Positions 8,425 to 16,238 of a stretch of DNA of 43,095 bases are shown here, in pieces. The translations under genes were made by a program, and so were the position numbers. The stretch spans positions 1 through 43,095 of the IMG/VR virus record IMGVR_UViG_3300044644_000409, one strand, 5' to 3'. The notes under the pieces are model-generated. The model did not search any database. It had not been told where the DNA came from and saw only the letters and a program-made list of their open reading frames with translations. Positions within the stretch are counted from its first letter, which is position 1. Every line of letters starts with the position of its first letter. Source of the stretch: a virus.

Positions 8425-8630
8425 AATACGAAGTGCAAACCTACACGCTCTGCGCCGGCTGGGTGAACATATGGACGGACGACGACAACGAGCCGGTGAC
8501 ATTCGACCGATACGAAGCCGCTCAAGCCGGTTTAGCCGATTATTTGGCCGCGCTCGCTTTTGCGGTAAAGCTTGGCCATTTAGACGACTTTAACCCCGAA
8601 GATCACAGAATTCAAAAGGTGCCAGCATGA
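8421..8630 (+). CDS. Hypothetical protein
   Basis: 69 residues (MKYEVQTYTLCAGWVNIW at the N-terminus) with an acidic middle and a helical stretch GLADYLAALAFAVKLGH. Coupled by ATGA to both neighbours. The N-terminal strand pattern resembles short phage proteins that take a small beta-alpha fold. No function recognised. Confidence 0.7.
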   Translation: MKYEVQTYTLCAGWVNIWTDDDNEPVTFDRYEAAQAGLADYLAALAFAVKLGHLDDFNPEDHRIQKVPA

Positions 8631-9379
8631 AAAAACCCCTCGGATATATCGCATACGAAGGCCGCAGCCGGATCGATGGCCGCCCCATTGTCGTAATCAT
8701 TAACCGGATTGACACCGACAGCGCGAACGATAAAACCGGCGCGCTGGTGCAGTCCTTCATTCTCCGCGCGGACGTGCCGCCCATGGAGGCCATAAACACC
8801 GGCGCGGATCGCTCAATTTGTGGGGATTGTGAACACCGCCCAATAATTGCCAAGCAAACCGGCAAAGCCCCTTGTTATGTGGCCGTATGGCAAGCTCCGC
8901 GCTCAGTCTATGCCGCATACAAGGCCGGCCGGTATGAACGCGCCACGCCCGCACAATTGCGCGCCATTCTCAAAGGCCGGAAGTTAAGAATCGGAACCTA
9001 TGGAGACGGAGCCGCCGCACCGGTCGAACTGTGGGAAGAGATAACCGCAGAAACCGCCGGCCATACCGGTTATTCCCACCAATGGAAGCGCCAAGACTTC
9101 GACCACGCCCGATGGGCTCCGCTCGTAATGGCCTCGGCCGATACCCTAGACGACGCTGCATTGGCTAATCTTTATGGGATGCGGGTTTTTCGCGTCTCAA
9201 TTGGTGCCGACAAACAACCGGCCGAGGCCATATGCCCAGCATCAAAAGAAGCAGGCCGGCGCGCAACGTGCGAGACGTGCCTATTGTGCGCAGGCACCAG
9301 CAAGGCCGCGCGCGATATCGTTATCCAAGATCATGCGACCGGCAGCCAGCGCCGCGTTATCCAACTTCAAACCGCATAA
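8627..9379 (+). CDS. Conserved phage protein with two Cys clusters
   Basis: 250 residues. IDGRPIVVIINRIDTDSAN, then KTGALVQSFILR near the N-terminus, and SICGDCEHRP (about 64-73) plus a later CYVAVWQAPRSVYAAYKAG, are the hallmarks of a widespread phage family of unknown function. A second cluster, CPASKEAGRRATCETCLLC, is near the C-terminus (about 212-230). The paired CxxC motifs suggest zinc or iron-sulfur binding. Its genes usually sit in early operons, as here. No enzymatic activity can be claimed. Confidence 0.75.
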   Translation: MKKPLGYIAYEGRSRIDGRPIVVIINRIDTDSANDKTGALVQSFILRADVPPMEAINTGADRSICGDCEHRPIIAKQTGKAPCYVAVWQAPRSVYAAYKAGRYERATPAQLRAILKGRKLRIGTYGDGAAAPVELWEEITAETAGHTGYSHQWKRQDFDHARWAPLVMASADTLDDAALANLYGMRVFRVSIGADKQPAEAICPASKEAGRRATCETCLLCAGTSKAARDIVIQDHATGSQRRVIQLQTA

Positions 9380-9390
9380 AGGGAGAAACC

Positions 9391-9666
9391 ATGCAAAAAA
9401 GAATGATAGCCAAATACGCCGGAAAAGACGCGCACACCGGCGCACCGATCCGAGCCGGAGATGAAATTATTTTCGACACCACCACGCGCCAAGCTTGGCA
9501 CACCGACGAAGACGAAGGCCGCCTAAGCTTTACCACCACCACCCCGCCCAATATTCGCGCGGATTATGTGAGCCACGTTTTTAATTTTGGCAATGGCCGC
9601 GAATACTACAGAAACAAGGCCGGACGCTGCGAAGATGCCCCATGTTGTGGCTGCTGCACTATTTGA
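9391..9666 (+). CDS. Hypothetical protein with C-terminal Cys cluster
   Basis: 91 residues from ATG 9391, which follows GGGAGAAACC; in-frame codons further upstream lie inside the previous gene. Begins MQKRMIAKYAGKDAHTG, has GDEIIFDTTTRQAWH (a small beta barrel-like pattern) and ends in RCEDAPCCGCCTI, five Cys within twelve residues. The cluster may bind metal. No family recognised. Confidence 0.7.
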   Translation: MQKRMIAKYAGKDAHTGAPIRAGDEIIFDTTTRQAWHTDEDEGRLSFTTTTPPNIRADYVSHVFNFGNGREYYRNKAGRCEDAPCCGCCTI

Positions 9667-9676
9667 AAGGGAAACC

Positions 9677-9835
9677 ATGCACGACGACGACCAAGCCCCA
9701 AACCATGCCAGCACACCGGCCGAGATTGTCGATTATTACGACCGACATTTAAACCTAACCCTTCGCGAATTGTCGGCCATGACCGGCCGCACAATCAAAG
9801 AATTGAAACGCTTAATTATGGAGCCGGCCAAGTGA
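9677..9835 (+). CDS. Small helix-turn-helix-like protein
   Basis: 52 residues from ATG 9677, preceded by AAAGGGAAACC. STPAEIVDYYDRHLNLTL is followed by RELSAMTGRTIKELKRLIM, a helix-turn-helix-like arrangement (sensor helix, Thr-Gly turn, recognition helix). It could bind DNA as a small regulator. Its stop overlaps a GTG start (9832-9835). Confidence 0.65.
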   Translation: MHDDDQAPNHASTPAEIVDYYDRHLNLTLRELSAMTGRTIKELKRLIMEPAK

Positions 9836-9996
9836 TACACACCGAATCAGAATACATCAACGCCGGCCATCGATACGAACGCGGAGCCACGCCGGCCGAG
9901 ACGCTGCGCCGCATGATAGAGGCCGAACGAATAGACGACCGAGCCGAAGCGCGCCGACTAATCCAGCAAGGCCGCGAAGAAGCCCAAAAACAATAA
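9832..9996 (+). CDS. Small basic/acidic helical protein, GTG start
   Basis: 54 residues starting at GTG 9832, overlapping the previous stop as GTGA. Sequence begins MIHTESEYINAGHRYERG and is mostly charged helix (ETLRRMIEAERIDDRAEA). No domain recognised. Support comes from the coupled start, an intact frame and continuity of the operon. Last gene before the internal promoter at about 10029. Confidence 0.6.
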   Translation: MIHTESEYINAGHRYERGATPAETLRRMIEAERIDDRAEARRLIQQGREEAQKQ

Positions 9997-10028
9997 CCCT
10001 ACCCCCTGCCAGGTTATCCGCGCGGGTC

Positions 10029-10059
10029 TTTTCACGCGTGAATGTACCTGATACATTCA
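10029..10059 (+). promoter_or_regulatory. Predicted internal promoter with inverted-repeat operator
   Basis: TTTTCA (10029-10034) and TACATT (10052-10057) are spaced by 17 nt. An 8-bp perfect inverted repeat, TGAATGTA (10039-10046) and TACATTCA (10052-10059) with a 5-nt spacer, covers the -10 region. The block GTGAAT..ACCTG.TACATTC is almost identical to the one in the 23269-23312 promoter region (20 of 23 positions), so both are probably bound by the same regulator. It would drive the genes from 10090 rightward. Confidence 0.6.
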
Positions 10060-10089
10060 ACCCTTCCACACATAATGAGAGTCACGCTT

Positions 10090-10293
10090 ATGGAACCCAT
10101 CAAAACATTCACAAACGAGGCCGACGCGCTCGCTGCGCGGGTCTTCAGGACAGAGTCAGGCTTCCTAGTCACGCTTAAGGACACCGAAAGCCAAAGAGAA
10201 TTGCCAACCCGATGGCATTACCACGAAGAAGAACGCGCCATCAAACGCGCCGAATTTTTAGCATTCCCCGAACGTTTTACAACCGAACCATGA
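10090..10293 (+). CDS. Hypothetical protein
   Basis: 67 residues. Chosen start ATG 10090 (GAGAG 8 nt upstream); in-frame alternatives are at 10075 and 10042, the last inside the operator. Begins MEPIKTFTNEADALAARVF and contains GFLVTLKDTESQRELPTRW, consistent with a small alpha/beta domain. No family recognised. First gene after the predicted promoter at 10029-10059. Confidence 0.65.
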   Translation: MEPIKTFTNEADALAARVFRTESGFLVTLKDTESQRELPTRWHYHEEERAIKRAEFLAFPERFTTEP

Positions 10294-10305
10294 AAGGACA
10301 AGACC

Positions 10306-10482
10306 ATGCTTGATATTTACCAAGCCAACGGCTACCACGACCGCACCCAGTATTTGGCCACGCTAAGCGAAGAATACCCGCGCGAAATTGTCTATGCGCT
10401 GGCTGATTTACTTGGCCGCTCCGAAGACTTCGACGGCTTAGTCACAGCTTTACAGGATTATGCGGAGGGCTTTTTGCAATGA
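10306..10482 (+). CDS. Hypothetical acidic helical protein
   Basis: 58 residues beginning MLDIYQANGYHDRTQYL, helical and acidic, ending DYAEGFLQ. A purine-rich AAAGGACAAGACC precedes the ATG. Its stop overlaps the next start as ATGA (10479-10482). No domain recognised. Confidence 0.65.
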   Translation: MLDIYQANGYHDRTQYLATLSEEYPREIVYALADLLGRSEDFDGLVTALQDYAEGFLQ

Positions 10483-10685
10483 GCAAATACAACATATTCC
10501 ACCCCGAACATGACGGCCTCGCAAGTGACCGGCTAATCGAGAATGCCGAGGCCATGCTTGTTTTATTGAAGCACATGATCGCGGCCACATACCAAGAAGA
10601 CGGCCAATATTGGCCGACCGACGACTTCGATCACATGATCGACAGAGCAAAAACAATAACCCAATACATCGAAACAGGAGCCTAA
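10479..10685 (+). CDS. Hypothetical protein
   Basis: 68 residues (MSKYNIFHPEHDGLASDR at the N-terminus) with a central helix ENAEAMLVLLKHMIAATY. Coupled to the preceding gene by ATGA, and followed 3 nt later by the next gene. No recognised family. Confidence 0.65.
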   Translation: MSKYNIFHPEHDGLASDRLIENAEAMLVLLKHMIAATYQEDGQYWPTDDFDHMIDRAKTITQYIETGA

Positions 10686-10688
10686 ACC

Positions 10689-11180
10689 ATGAACTACTTT
10701 GAAAAATCCGCGCGCAACATCGACAAATTATCTTTTGACATCATGGCGCAAGCCCCACGCTTTATGGCAATGCTGGACGGCTTTGTTCTAAATGGGCAAG
10801 AGATCGCCAACTTTCCGCGCATGGTGGCCGTTTTTATGACGCAGGAAAAAGTCACGCTCGCGCAGCCCGATGCTGAGATATTGCCGGTGGTCAAAAAAGT
10901 TATCGCTCAGATTGAGCAAAACCGCGAAACCGCAGAACAGGTTTACAGCATTCCCAAGGAATTGCTCGAGAAAAAATACAAGGGCTGCGGCAATGGCATT
11001 GTGACCATTGAAAAAGGCACCCGCAAAGTGCTGGACTTTGACTATACCGACTCAAAGTTTCGGCCATTGACAGAGCAAAACGTCAGCATGACCAAGTCTG
11101 CTGGCAGAAAAATCTGCGAAGACGAAACCAGCATCACATACCGCGCTAACTTTTCATCCTGCCAAGTCTGCTTATTCTAA
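10689..11180 (+). CDS. Hypothetical protein
   Basis: 163 residues. The N-terminal half is helical (IDKLSFDIMAQAPRFMAML; VVKKVIAQIEQNRETAEQ). The C-terminal half is more beta-like, with two late Cys (SSCQVCLF at the very end). GGAGCC lies 9 nt upstream of the ATG. It does not match a domain I can name. It lies within the early rightward operon. Confidence 0.68.
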   Translation: MNYFEKSARNIDKLSFDIMAQAPRFMAMLDGFVLNGQEIANFPRMVAVFMTQEKVTLAQPDAEILPVVKKVIAQIEQNRETAEQVYSIPKELLEKKYKGCGNGIVTIEKGTRKVLDFDYTDSKFRPLTEQNVSMTKSAGRKICEDETSITYRANFSSCQVCLF

Positions 11181-11192
11181 AAAGGTGAACAC

Positions 11193-11693
11193 ATGAAAAT
11201 CGAACTTAAAAACATCAAGTACAGCGAATTCGCAAGCCACGAAACCTCATGCTATGAGGCCACGATTTATATCGATGGCAAGAAGGCCGGCATTGTAGAG
11301 AACGATGGCCGAGGCGGTTGTGACCATGTCACGCCTTGGCAATTGGCGCAAGAGATTGACGCATACGCCAAGACTTTGCCGCCGGTGGTGAGCAAGTGGA
11401 TAGACCCCGACACCGAAAAGCCCGCAGAGATGGAGCAAACCCACGAGACCATTTTTGGCGACATCCTGAACGACTGGCTACACGCCAAAGACCTAAAGCG
11501 CGCCATGTCGCGGTGCGTTATGTTCACCCGCGAAGATGGCCGCGTGTATCAAGCCACAAGCATGAAAAAAGACGCGCTTGCAAAATATTTATCGGAGGGT
11601 AAATTAAAAGAAGCACTCAGAGCCAAGGAAATTCTTAACCTCTTGCCATTTGGCAAAGCTTTAGAAATTTACAAACAGGGAGCCACAGCATGA
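11193..11693 (+). CDS. Conserved phage protein of unknown function
   Basis: 166 residues. The N-terminal MKIELKNIKYSEFASHE followed by CYEATIYIDGKKAGIVENDG and GGCDHV recurs in many phage and plasmid accessory proteins of unknown role. The C-terminal half is helical (LKRAMSRCVMFTREDG, LSEGKLKEALRAKEIL). Its stop overlaps the next start as ATGA (11690-11693). The sequence family is recognisable but has no assigned function. Confidence 0.72.
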   Translation: MKIELKNIKYSEFASHETSCYEATIYIDGKKAGIVENDGRGGCDHVTPWQLAQEIDAYAKTLPPVVSKWIDPDTEKPAEMEQTHETIFGDILNDWLHAKDLKRAMSRCVMFTREDGRVYQATSMKKDALAKYLSEGKLKEALRAKEILNLLPFGKALEIYKQGATA

Positions 11694-11899
11694 AAGATTC
11701 AATCATTATCCTAGCCCGAGAAAAGTCATTATCATTTAATGGCTACACCGAGGATGCCTTAGCCCTTGTTAATTCTTTGCGCGATGCGTATGGCACCACA
11801 AGTATGCCAAAAATGCTAAATGACTTTGTCTTCAATATTGAAGTGGCGCTGCAAAACGCCAATGTACTGGACGAAGACTTTAACGAGGTGGCAGCATGA
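11690..11899 (+). CDS. Hypothetical protein
   Basis: 69 residues beginning MKDSIIILAREKSLSFNG, then helical (EDALALVNSLRDAYG, FVFNIEVALQNANVL) with an acidic end. Coupled by ATGA overlaps to both neighbours. No family recognised. Confidence 0.68.
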   Translation: MKDSIIILAREKSLSFNGYTEDALALVNSLRDAYGTTSMPKMLNDFVFNIEVALQNANVLDEDFNEVAA

Positions 11900-12234
11900 A
11901 ACCATCCGAAGCATTCGCACTCGACACTTGGCTGAGTTATTACCCCGAGAACATGACCTACGACGAAATAATCGAGGCCATGACCGACCGCGCGCAAGCG
12001 CACAAGGCCGAATACATCGATGTATGGGAGATTGTGGAGGACCACGACTACCCCTACATAGCCCAACTTATAGAGGATGCAAAAGTCCATTTTGAGCAAA
12101 CCGCGCGGCTGGTGGTGACAGAATACAAAACCGCCCTGCAAGAACTGCTTAACTACACCGGCGGCTGGGATCTGACAGACGAAAGCCACCCCATATACAA
12201 AGCCCGCAAACTTTTGGAAAAGGTGCCAGCATGA
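11896..12234 (+). CDS. Hypothetical acidic protein
   Basis: 112 residues, acidic and mainly helical (PENMTYDEIIEAMTDRAQ; YIAQLIEDAKVHFEQTA; TEYKTALQELLNYTGGW). ATGA overlaps at both ends (11896-11899 and 12231-12234). Very acidic small early proteins sometimes act as DNA mimics or inhibitors, but nothing specific points to that here. Confidence 0.68.
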   Translation: MKPSEAFALDTWLSYYPENMTYDEIIEAMTDRAQAHKAEYIDVWEIVEDHDYPYIAQLIEDAKVHFEQTARLVVTEYKTALQELLNYTGGWDLTDESHPIYKARKLLEKVPA

Positions 12235-12518
12235 CCGACTACAGAGACGAATTCCCCGACTATGACGACACTTTGATTTTGCCCGAGGGGTGGACTGATG
12301 TGTCGTGGCACAACGATGCCTGTCCCAGCTTCGTGCGTAAATTTGGCGATGTTGAGTACCGGATTTTCTGCGACTATGTAGACCCCGACCGGCGCGAAAT
12401 GCATGGCGCTATGCGCTTTGTGATTTACATCGAAGACGAGGTCAACTACAACTGTATTGGCCAAACCGACACCATAAAAGAGGCCATCGATTGTGTTAAC
12501 GCAGAGGTGAACAAATGA
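12231..12518 (+). CDS. Hypothetical acidic protein
   Basis: 95 residues beginning MTDYRDEFPDYDDTLILPEG, with WTDVSWHNDACPSFV and MRFVIYIEDEVNYNCIG. It looks like one alpha/beta domain ending in a helix (TIKEAIDCVNAEVNK). Coupled by ATGA upstream and overlapping the next start at 12515-12518. No recognised family. Confidence 0.68.
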   Translation: MTDYRDEFPDYDDTLILPEGWTDVSWHNDACPSFVRKFGDVEYRIFCDYVDPDRREMHGAMRFVIYIEDEVNYNCIGQTDTIKEAIDCVNAEVNK

Positions 12519-12646
12519 CCATCTATATTTTGCTTGAAGAGGGTGATTTTGTTGCTGCTTACCGCACACGAAAAGAGGCAGAAAAATCTGCTATGGATAA
12601 CGAGATCCGCAATTTCCACATTATTGAAACAACATTAAAGGGATAA
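12515..12646 (+). CDS. Very small protein
   Basis: 43 residues: MTIYILLEEGDFVAAYRT followed by KEAEKSAMDNEIRNFHI, a strand-helix-strand pattern. The start overlaps the preceding stop as ATGA. The next gene starts 5 nt after its TAA, with AAGGGATAAAGCC as ribosome site. Tight spacing is the main support. Confidence 0.6.
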   Translation: MTIYILLEEGDFVAAYRTRKEAEKSAMDNEIRNFHIIETTLKG

Positions 12647-12650
12647 AGCC

Positions 12651-12854
12651 ATGAAAACATACACACAAGACGACATTCACATGATCGCGGAGAACGCCCT
12701 TAACGCAGCCATTTTGTCCATTCAAGACAAGCTTGGACAGACGGACGGCGGCATCGCTGGCATTTATTTCAGCGGACACAGGGAAGAAGTAGCTTTGGAT
12801 ATTTTGAAGTCATACATTCAAACCGAAATTAACTTTGCCGGCCATCCTGCATGA
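12651..12854 (+). CDS. Hypothetical protein
   Basis: 67 residues beginning MKTYTQDDIHMIAENAL, with a helical C-terminal part (EEVALDILKSYIQTEINF). The stop overlaps the methyltransferase-like start as ATGA (12851-12854). AAGGG lies upstream. No family recognised. Confidence 0.66.
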   Translation: MKTYTQDDIHMIAENALNAAILSIQDKLGQTDGGIAGIYFSGHREEVALDILKSYIQTEINFAGHPA

Positions 12855-13480
12855 GGGTGCTGGTAGCCTGCGAATATTCCGGCGTCGTCAGGGACGCTTT
12901 TACACGCGCGGGGCATTACGCAATGTCCTGCGACTTATTACCGACCGAGCGGCCAGGTTTTCACCACGAAGGCGATGTTTTGCCATTGCTGAGTCAGGGT
13001 TGGGATTTGCTAATCGCATTCCCGCCCTGTACACACTTGGCCGTCTCAGGTGCCGCGCACTTTGCTGCAAAGCAAGCCTCGGGAGTACAGCAAGAGGCGC
13101 TCGATTTTGTGCGCCAGCTACTTGAAGCGCCGATCCCCAAGATCGCGCTTGAGAATCCTGTCAGCATTATTTCATCCCGCATACGCAAGCCCGACCAAAT
13201 AATCCAGCCATACGAATTCGGCCACGATATCAGCAAGCGCACCTGCCTATGGCTGAAAGGCTTGCCCAAGCTGGTGCCGACCAAGTATGTGGAGCCACGC
13301 TTGGTGACCACGCCGTCCGGCAAAACAGCGCAGCGGTGGGGTAACCAATGTGATAACTTTGGGCATGATAATTTGCCGCCTTCGGCCGACCGCTGGAAAA
13401 TTAGAAGCACAACACACCTAGGGATTGCCGAGGCTATGGCCGATCAATGGTCTAAGCCCGCACAGGCTGAACTCATATGA
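12851..13480 (+). CDS. Minimal C5-cytosine methyltransferase-like protein
   Basis: 209 residues with the SAM-binding and catalytic signatures of C5-MTases: VLVACEYSGVVRDAF (motif I region, 3-17), SCDLLPTE (motif II), AFPPCTHLAVSGA (56-68, with Cys60 in the catalytic Pro-Cys position) and IALENPVS (motif VI, ENP where classic enzymes have ENV). It is roughly half the length of classic C5-MTases and no target-recognition domain or motifs IX-X are visible. It may methylate phage DNA against host restriction, or use a partner for specificity (inference). ATGA-coupled to both neighbours. Confidence 0.75.
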   Translation: MRVLVACEYSGVVRDAFTRAGHYAMSCDLLPTERPGFHHEGDVLPLLSQGWDLLIAFPPCTHLAVSGAAHFAAKQASGVQQEALDFVRQLLEAPIPKIALENPVSIISSRIRKPDQIIQPYEFGHDISKRTCLWLKGLPKLVPTKYVEPRLVTTPSGKTAQRWGNQCDNFGHDNLPPSADRWKIRSTTHLGIAEAMADQWSKPAQAELI

Positions 13481-13680
13481 AAAAAACCCAATCCCTGTTT
13501 GCAATTTACTTGCTGGAGGACGAAGACGGCAAAGTCACAGTTAATGTTGACTCTGTCGGCTTCGGTGCGAACTGCTCCACCATAGGCATGGAGCTTGTCA
13601 CCCAGCTACTCTCAGCGGAGATTCTCAGCAACGGATACCTGACTGTCGCCGTGCCGGTTGAGTCTGACCAAATTCAATAA
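13477..13680 (+). CDS. Small protein, last gene of rightward operon
   Basis: 67 residues beginning MKKTQSLFAIYLLEDEDGK, beta-rich. It is coupled to the methyltransferase-like gene by ATGA (13477-13480). Its last 69 nt (13612-13680) overlap the 3' end of the convergent Toprim primase gene, so the two operons meet tail to tail inside coding sequence with no room for a terminator. Confidence 0.62.
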   Translation: MKKTQSLFAIYLLEDEDGKVTVNVDSVGFGANCSTIGMELVTQLLSAEILSNGYLTVAVPVESDQIQ

Positions 13681-14484
13681 CGGAGTCAGGCTTTGGGTAA
13701 ACTTGAATAGACCGACGCGCATATGGAAGTCGTTGGCATCTTCCCCAACCTGTTCGCTCATCCAATACGGCCATCCTATTTCCTTGGCCACCCTTTCACC
13801 GGTTCCGCTGGCATCGTTGTCCGCAATTACAAGACCACGCTTGCCCTCGGCCACGCGCTTCATATTCCCAGCACTAAAGCACACATGGATTGTGTATGGC
13901 CGCTTCAAACTCTTCATGGCCTTTTGGATTGACATGGCCGTGGCAAAGCCTTCGCACAGGATGTTGTCACCCTTGTTGTCTATGCAGAATGTGGCGCCAG
14001 ACGTGCGCTGACCATAGAGAAACTTCTTGTCGCCATCAGGCTTGATGAGCTGGCACCCAACCATGTATCCGTCTGCCCACATCGGTATCACAAGGATCTG
14101 CTCGCCGTCCTTGATCCACACCCTGCCCCAGTCATCAGGAAAACCCTTGGCTTTGAGGTAGTCATGCTTGGCCAACACAGTCTGCTCAAGGATTGCCTTG
14201 GCCTTGGCCGCGGCCTCCGCCTGAGCCTTGCGCTTAAGCATTTCCGCATCCCTAGCAGCTCGCGCAATACGCGCAACATCGATGTTGACCGGTGCATCTG
14301 TATGCCACACAGACACCTCGGTATCGGTTGCATGGTTCTGCACAAAAGCATGGTCACCCATGAACTTCACAGCACCATTGCGAGACTTTGGGTGATCGGT
14401 GGTTGGATACCGCTTCCAAATGCCTATGGGCGGCGCATGATTGATGACGATGCCATGCGCGGCGCAGAAATCCAAGAAATTCAT
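13612..14484 (-). CDS. Toprim-domain DNA primase
   Basis: 290 residues. Start ATG 14484 follows a strong GGAGG; an upstream in-frame start at 14511 would lie inside the previous gene. The N-terminal part (GIVINHAPPIGIWKRYPT, residues 11-28) and a helical linker precede a Toprim core: NILCEGFATAMSI with catalytic Glu178, LVIADNDASGTG with the Asp222-x-Asp224 pair, then GEDANDFH at 248-255. This matches phage primases that make RNA primers at the fork, probably with the SF2 helicase encoded next to it. No zinc-binding N-terminal domain is present; the Cys-rich protein encoded immediately upstream might supply one (inference). Confidence 0.85.
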   Translation of the reverse strand: MNFLDFCAAHGIVINHAPPIGIWKRYPTTDHPKSRNGAVKFMGDHAFVQNHATDTEVSVWHTDAPVNIDVARIARAARDAEMLKRKAQAEAAAKAKAILEQTVLAKHDYLKAKGFPDDWGRVWIKDGEQILVIPMWADGYMVGCQLIKPDGDKKFLYGQRTSGATFCIDNKGDNILCEGFATAMSIQKAMKSLKRPYTIHVCFSAGNMKRVAEGKRGLVIADNDASGTGERVAKEIGWPYWMSEQVGEDANDFHMRVGLFKFTQSLTPLLNLVRLNRHGDSQVSVAENLR

Positions 14485-14720
14485 GCTTCCTCCCTCTCGG
14501 CCAAGCCCCAAATCTTGTAGCCAGCACAGTCTGTTGCGTGATATTTGCCGTCGGCTCCAATTGCAGCATCATTCAGGGCGTGGGCATCAGGGTGCCTATC
14601 ATGGCAGGGAAACCCGCCGGACGCTTTGATTTCATCGTACATACTCCGAAGGATATGCCTATGCATGGCGGGAGTGGTTGGTTTGCAAGGGCAAAGCTCA
14701 CATGGTTGGCTTGTTTTCAT
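14481..14720 (-). CDS. Small Cys/His-rich protein
   Basis: 79 residues: PCELCPCKPTTPAMHRHIL near the N-terminus, then GGFPCHDRHPDA and ATDCAGYKIWG. The arrangement CxxCxC..H..PCH..C resembles small Cys-rich phage proteins of the type CPFR...PCH...CAGA, likely zinc-binding. It overlaps the helicase stop by 1 nt and the primase start as ATGA, so it is translated between them and may assist the replication proteins. Confidence 0.72.
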   Translation of the reverse strand: MKTSQPCELCPCKPTTPAMHRHILRSMYDEIKASGGFPCHDRHPDAHALNDAAIGADGKYHATDCAGYKIWGLAEREEA

Positions 14721-16207
14721 CAGCGCCTCTTCATTTGTCGGATGTATGCCTTGACCCGCGAGTCGATGAACTTAATCACCTCGGGCGTGGGCGTTGCGGT
14801 GGATTGGACAAGGCCGCGAGGCCATACCCCAAACTTGTCTTTGTATGTGTGTGCCGCACGACCTGGTGACCATCCGGCGTGTTGGACATACCAGTTGAGC
14901 TGTGACCACCATTGCTGTTTGTCGGGCATAGACTGGGTGCCGCGTGACAATTCCTGCATCACGCCAGCTACCGAACTGACTGTATTCCTGCGCTCTCTGA
15001 CATGGCCGCAATGGCTGCAAATGTCCAACCCTTTAGGCCATAACGATTTGCACTTGGGACACTTGGCGTCCTCCTTTTCCCGCTCGGTCGGCTCCTTTTT
15101 GGGCTTCTCTTTGCCGTCGTCCAGCTCGTTCACGCCGTTATCAAAAACATCATCCCATTCATTCCTGAAGCGCAAGTAATTGCCGGAATGATCCAGCCAT
15201 AGGGCAAATGGCTTGTCCTCGGGGTTGCCCATGTTGGCGCGCATGACCCGCCCCATCTGCTGGATATGGGAAGACAGAGACTTGCTGAATGGCCGTGCCG
15301 ATACGCCGATCATCACGTCAGGCACGTCAAAGCCTTTGGTTAGGATGTCCGTGGCGATCAGGCCATGGATCTCTGTATCAGGCTTGGCAAACTCCGCGAT
15401 CACATCCTTTTTGAACTGCTCGTCGTCGCGGTAACTGAGCGCCACAAAGTTGTAGCCCGCCTCTGCAAACTTCTGCGACAAGCTCGCGCCATGAGCTACC
15501 CCTGAGCAAAACACAATCGTCTTGCGCGGCTTCCCAAACACCTCCATGGTCTTGGACTCCCACTCGGCCACCACGTCGCCTGTGATCTTAATGCCCCTCT
15601 CGCTGGCCTCGGCTTGGCTCCACTCCCCTGCCACCTTCTTGGCACCGGTCATGTCGATTTCCTTGGCGACAAATACCTTGAGCGGCACCAGCACCTGCTT
15701 GTCAACCAAGTCCTTGGTCGTAACAGTTGAGATAACGTTATCGTAGATCTTGCCCAGCCCCTTTGTGAATGGCGTAGCAGTCAGGCCAATTACCCTGATA
15801 TGAGGATTGTTTTTGATGAACTCGATAGTCTGATCGCGGGTTTGGTGAGCCTCGTCCACGATCAAAAGGTTCAATCCTGGGAAGTCCCCGCGCTTTTCCA
15901 GCGTCTGCGCTGAGCACACTTGGATACGCTCATACGGACGATAGCGCCAATGCGTAGCCTGCATAACACCATGCTCGATGTTGTACTTGTCCAGCCGCTG
16001 GCTTGTCTGATCGCATAGCACGACACGATCAAGAATCATGGCTGCTTTGTTGCCTTTGGCGCGAACCGCCTCAAGCAACGCAATAGCCATCTCAGTCTTG
16101 CCTGCACCCGTAGGTGCATACAAAATCTGAGCCCTTTTGCCCGACGCAAACCCCTCTCGGAGAGCGTCGAGCGTCTCGGCCTGATAAGGCCGTAGCTCTA
16201 GTCCCAT
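14720..16207 (-). CDS. SF2 DEAD/DEAH-type helicase with zinc finger
   Basis: 495 residues. Helicase motifs in order: LRPYQAE (Q-like, 5-11), Walker A APTGAGKTE (31-39), DEAH (118-121), LTATPF (142-147), TDILTKGFDVP (286-296) and IQQMGRVMRA (315-324). A four-Cys zinc finger (CPKC and CSHC, residues 383-400) and a helical C-terminus follow. AGGAG precedes the ATG. This is the family of phage-encoded replication or recombination helicases near primase. It is expected to unwind DNA at origins or forks. The palindrome ATAACGTTAT occurs inside its coding sequence at 15731-15742. Confidence 0.9.
   Translation of the reverse strand: MGLELRPYQAETLDALREGFASGKRAQILYAPTGAGKTEMAIALLEAVRAKGNKAAMILDRVVLCDQTSQRLDKYNIEHGVMQATHWRYRPYERIQVCSAQTLEKRGDFPGLNLLIVDEAHQTRDQTIEFIKNNPHIRVIGLTATPFTKGLGKIYDNVISTVTTKDLVDKQVLVPLKVFVAKEIDMTGAKKVAGEWSQAEASERGIKITGDVVAEWESKTMEVFGKPRKTIVFCSGVAHGASLSQKFAEAGYNFVALSYRDDEQFKKDVIAEFAKPDTEIHGLIATDILTKGFDVPDVMIGVSARPFSKSLSSHIQQMGRVMRANMGNPEDKPFALWLDHSGNYLRFRNEWDDVFDNGVNELDDGKEKPKKEPTEREKEDAKCPKCKSLWPKGLDICSHCGHVRERRNTVSSVAGVMQELSRGTQSMPDKQQWWSQLNWYVQHAGWSPGRAAHTYKDKFGVWPRGLVQSTATPTPEVIKFIDSRVKAYIRQMKRR
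15731..15742. promoter_or_regulatory. Palindrome GATAACGTTATC inside helicase gene
   Basis: 12-bp perfect palindrome containing ATAACGTTAT. On the leftward strand it shares 13 nt (ACGATAACGTTAT) with the copy at 21281-21290. It encodes Asp-Asn-Val-Ile in the helicase, so it may be coincidental or a secondary binding site. Confidence 0.35.
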
Positions 16208-16238
16208 TTGGTACTCCTGTCGAAATTAACTCTTCGAC

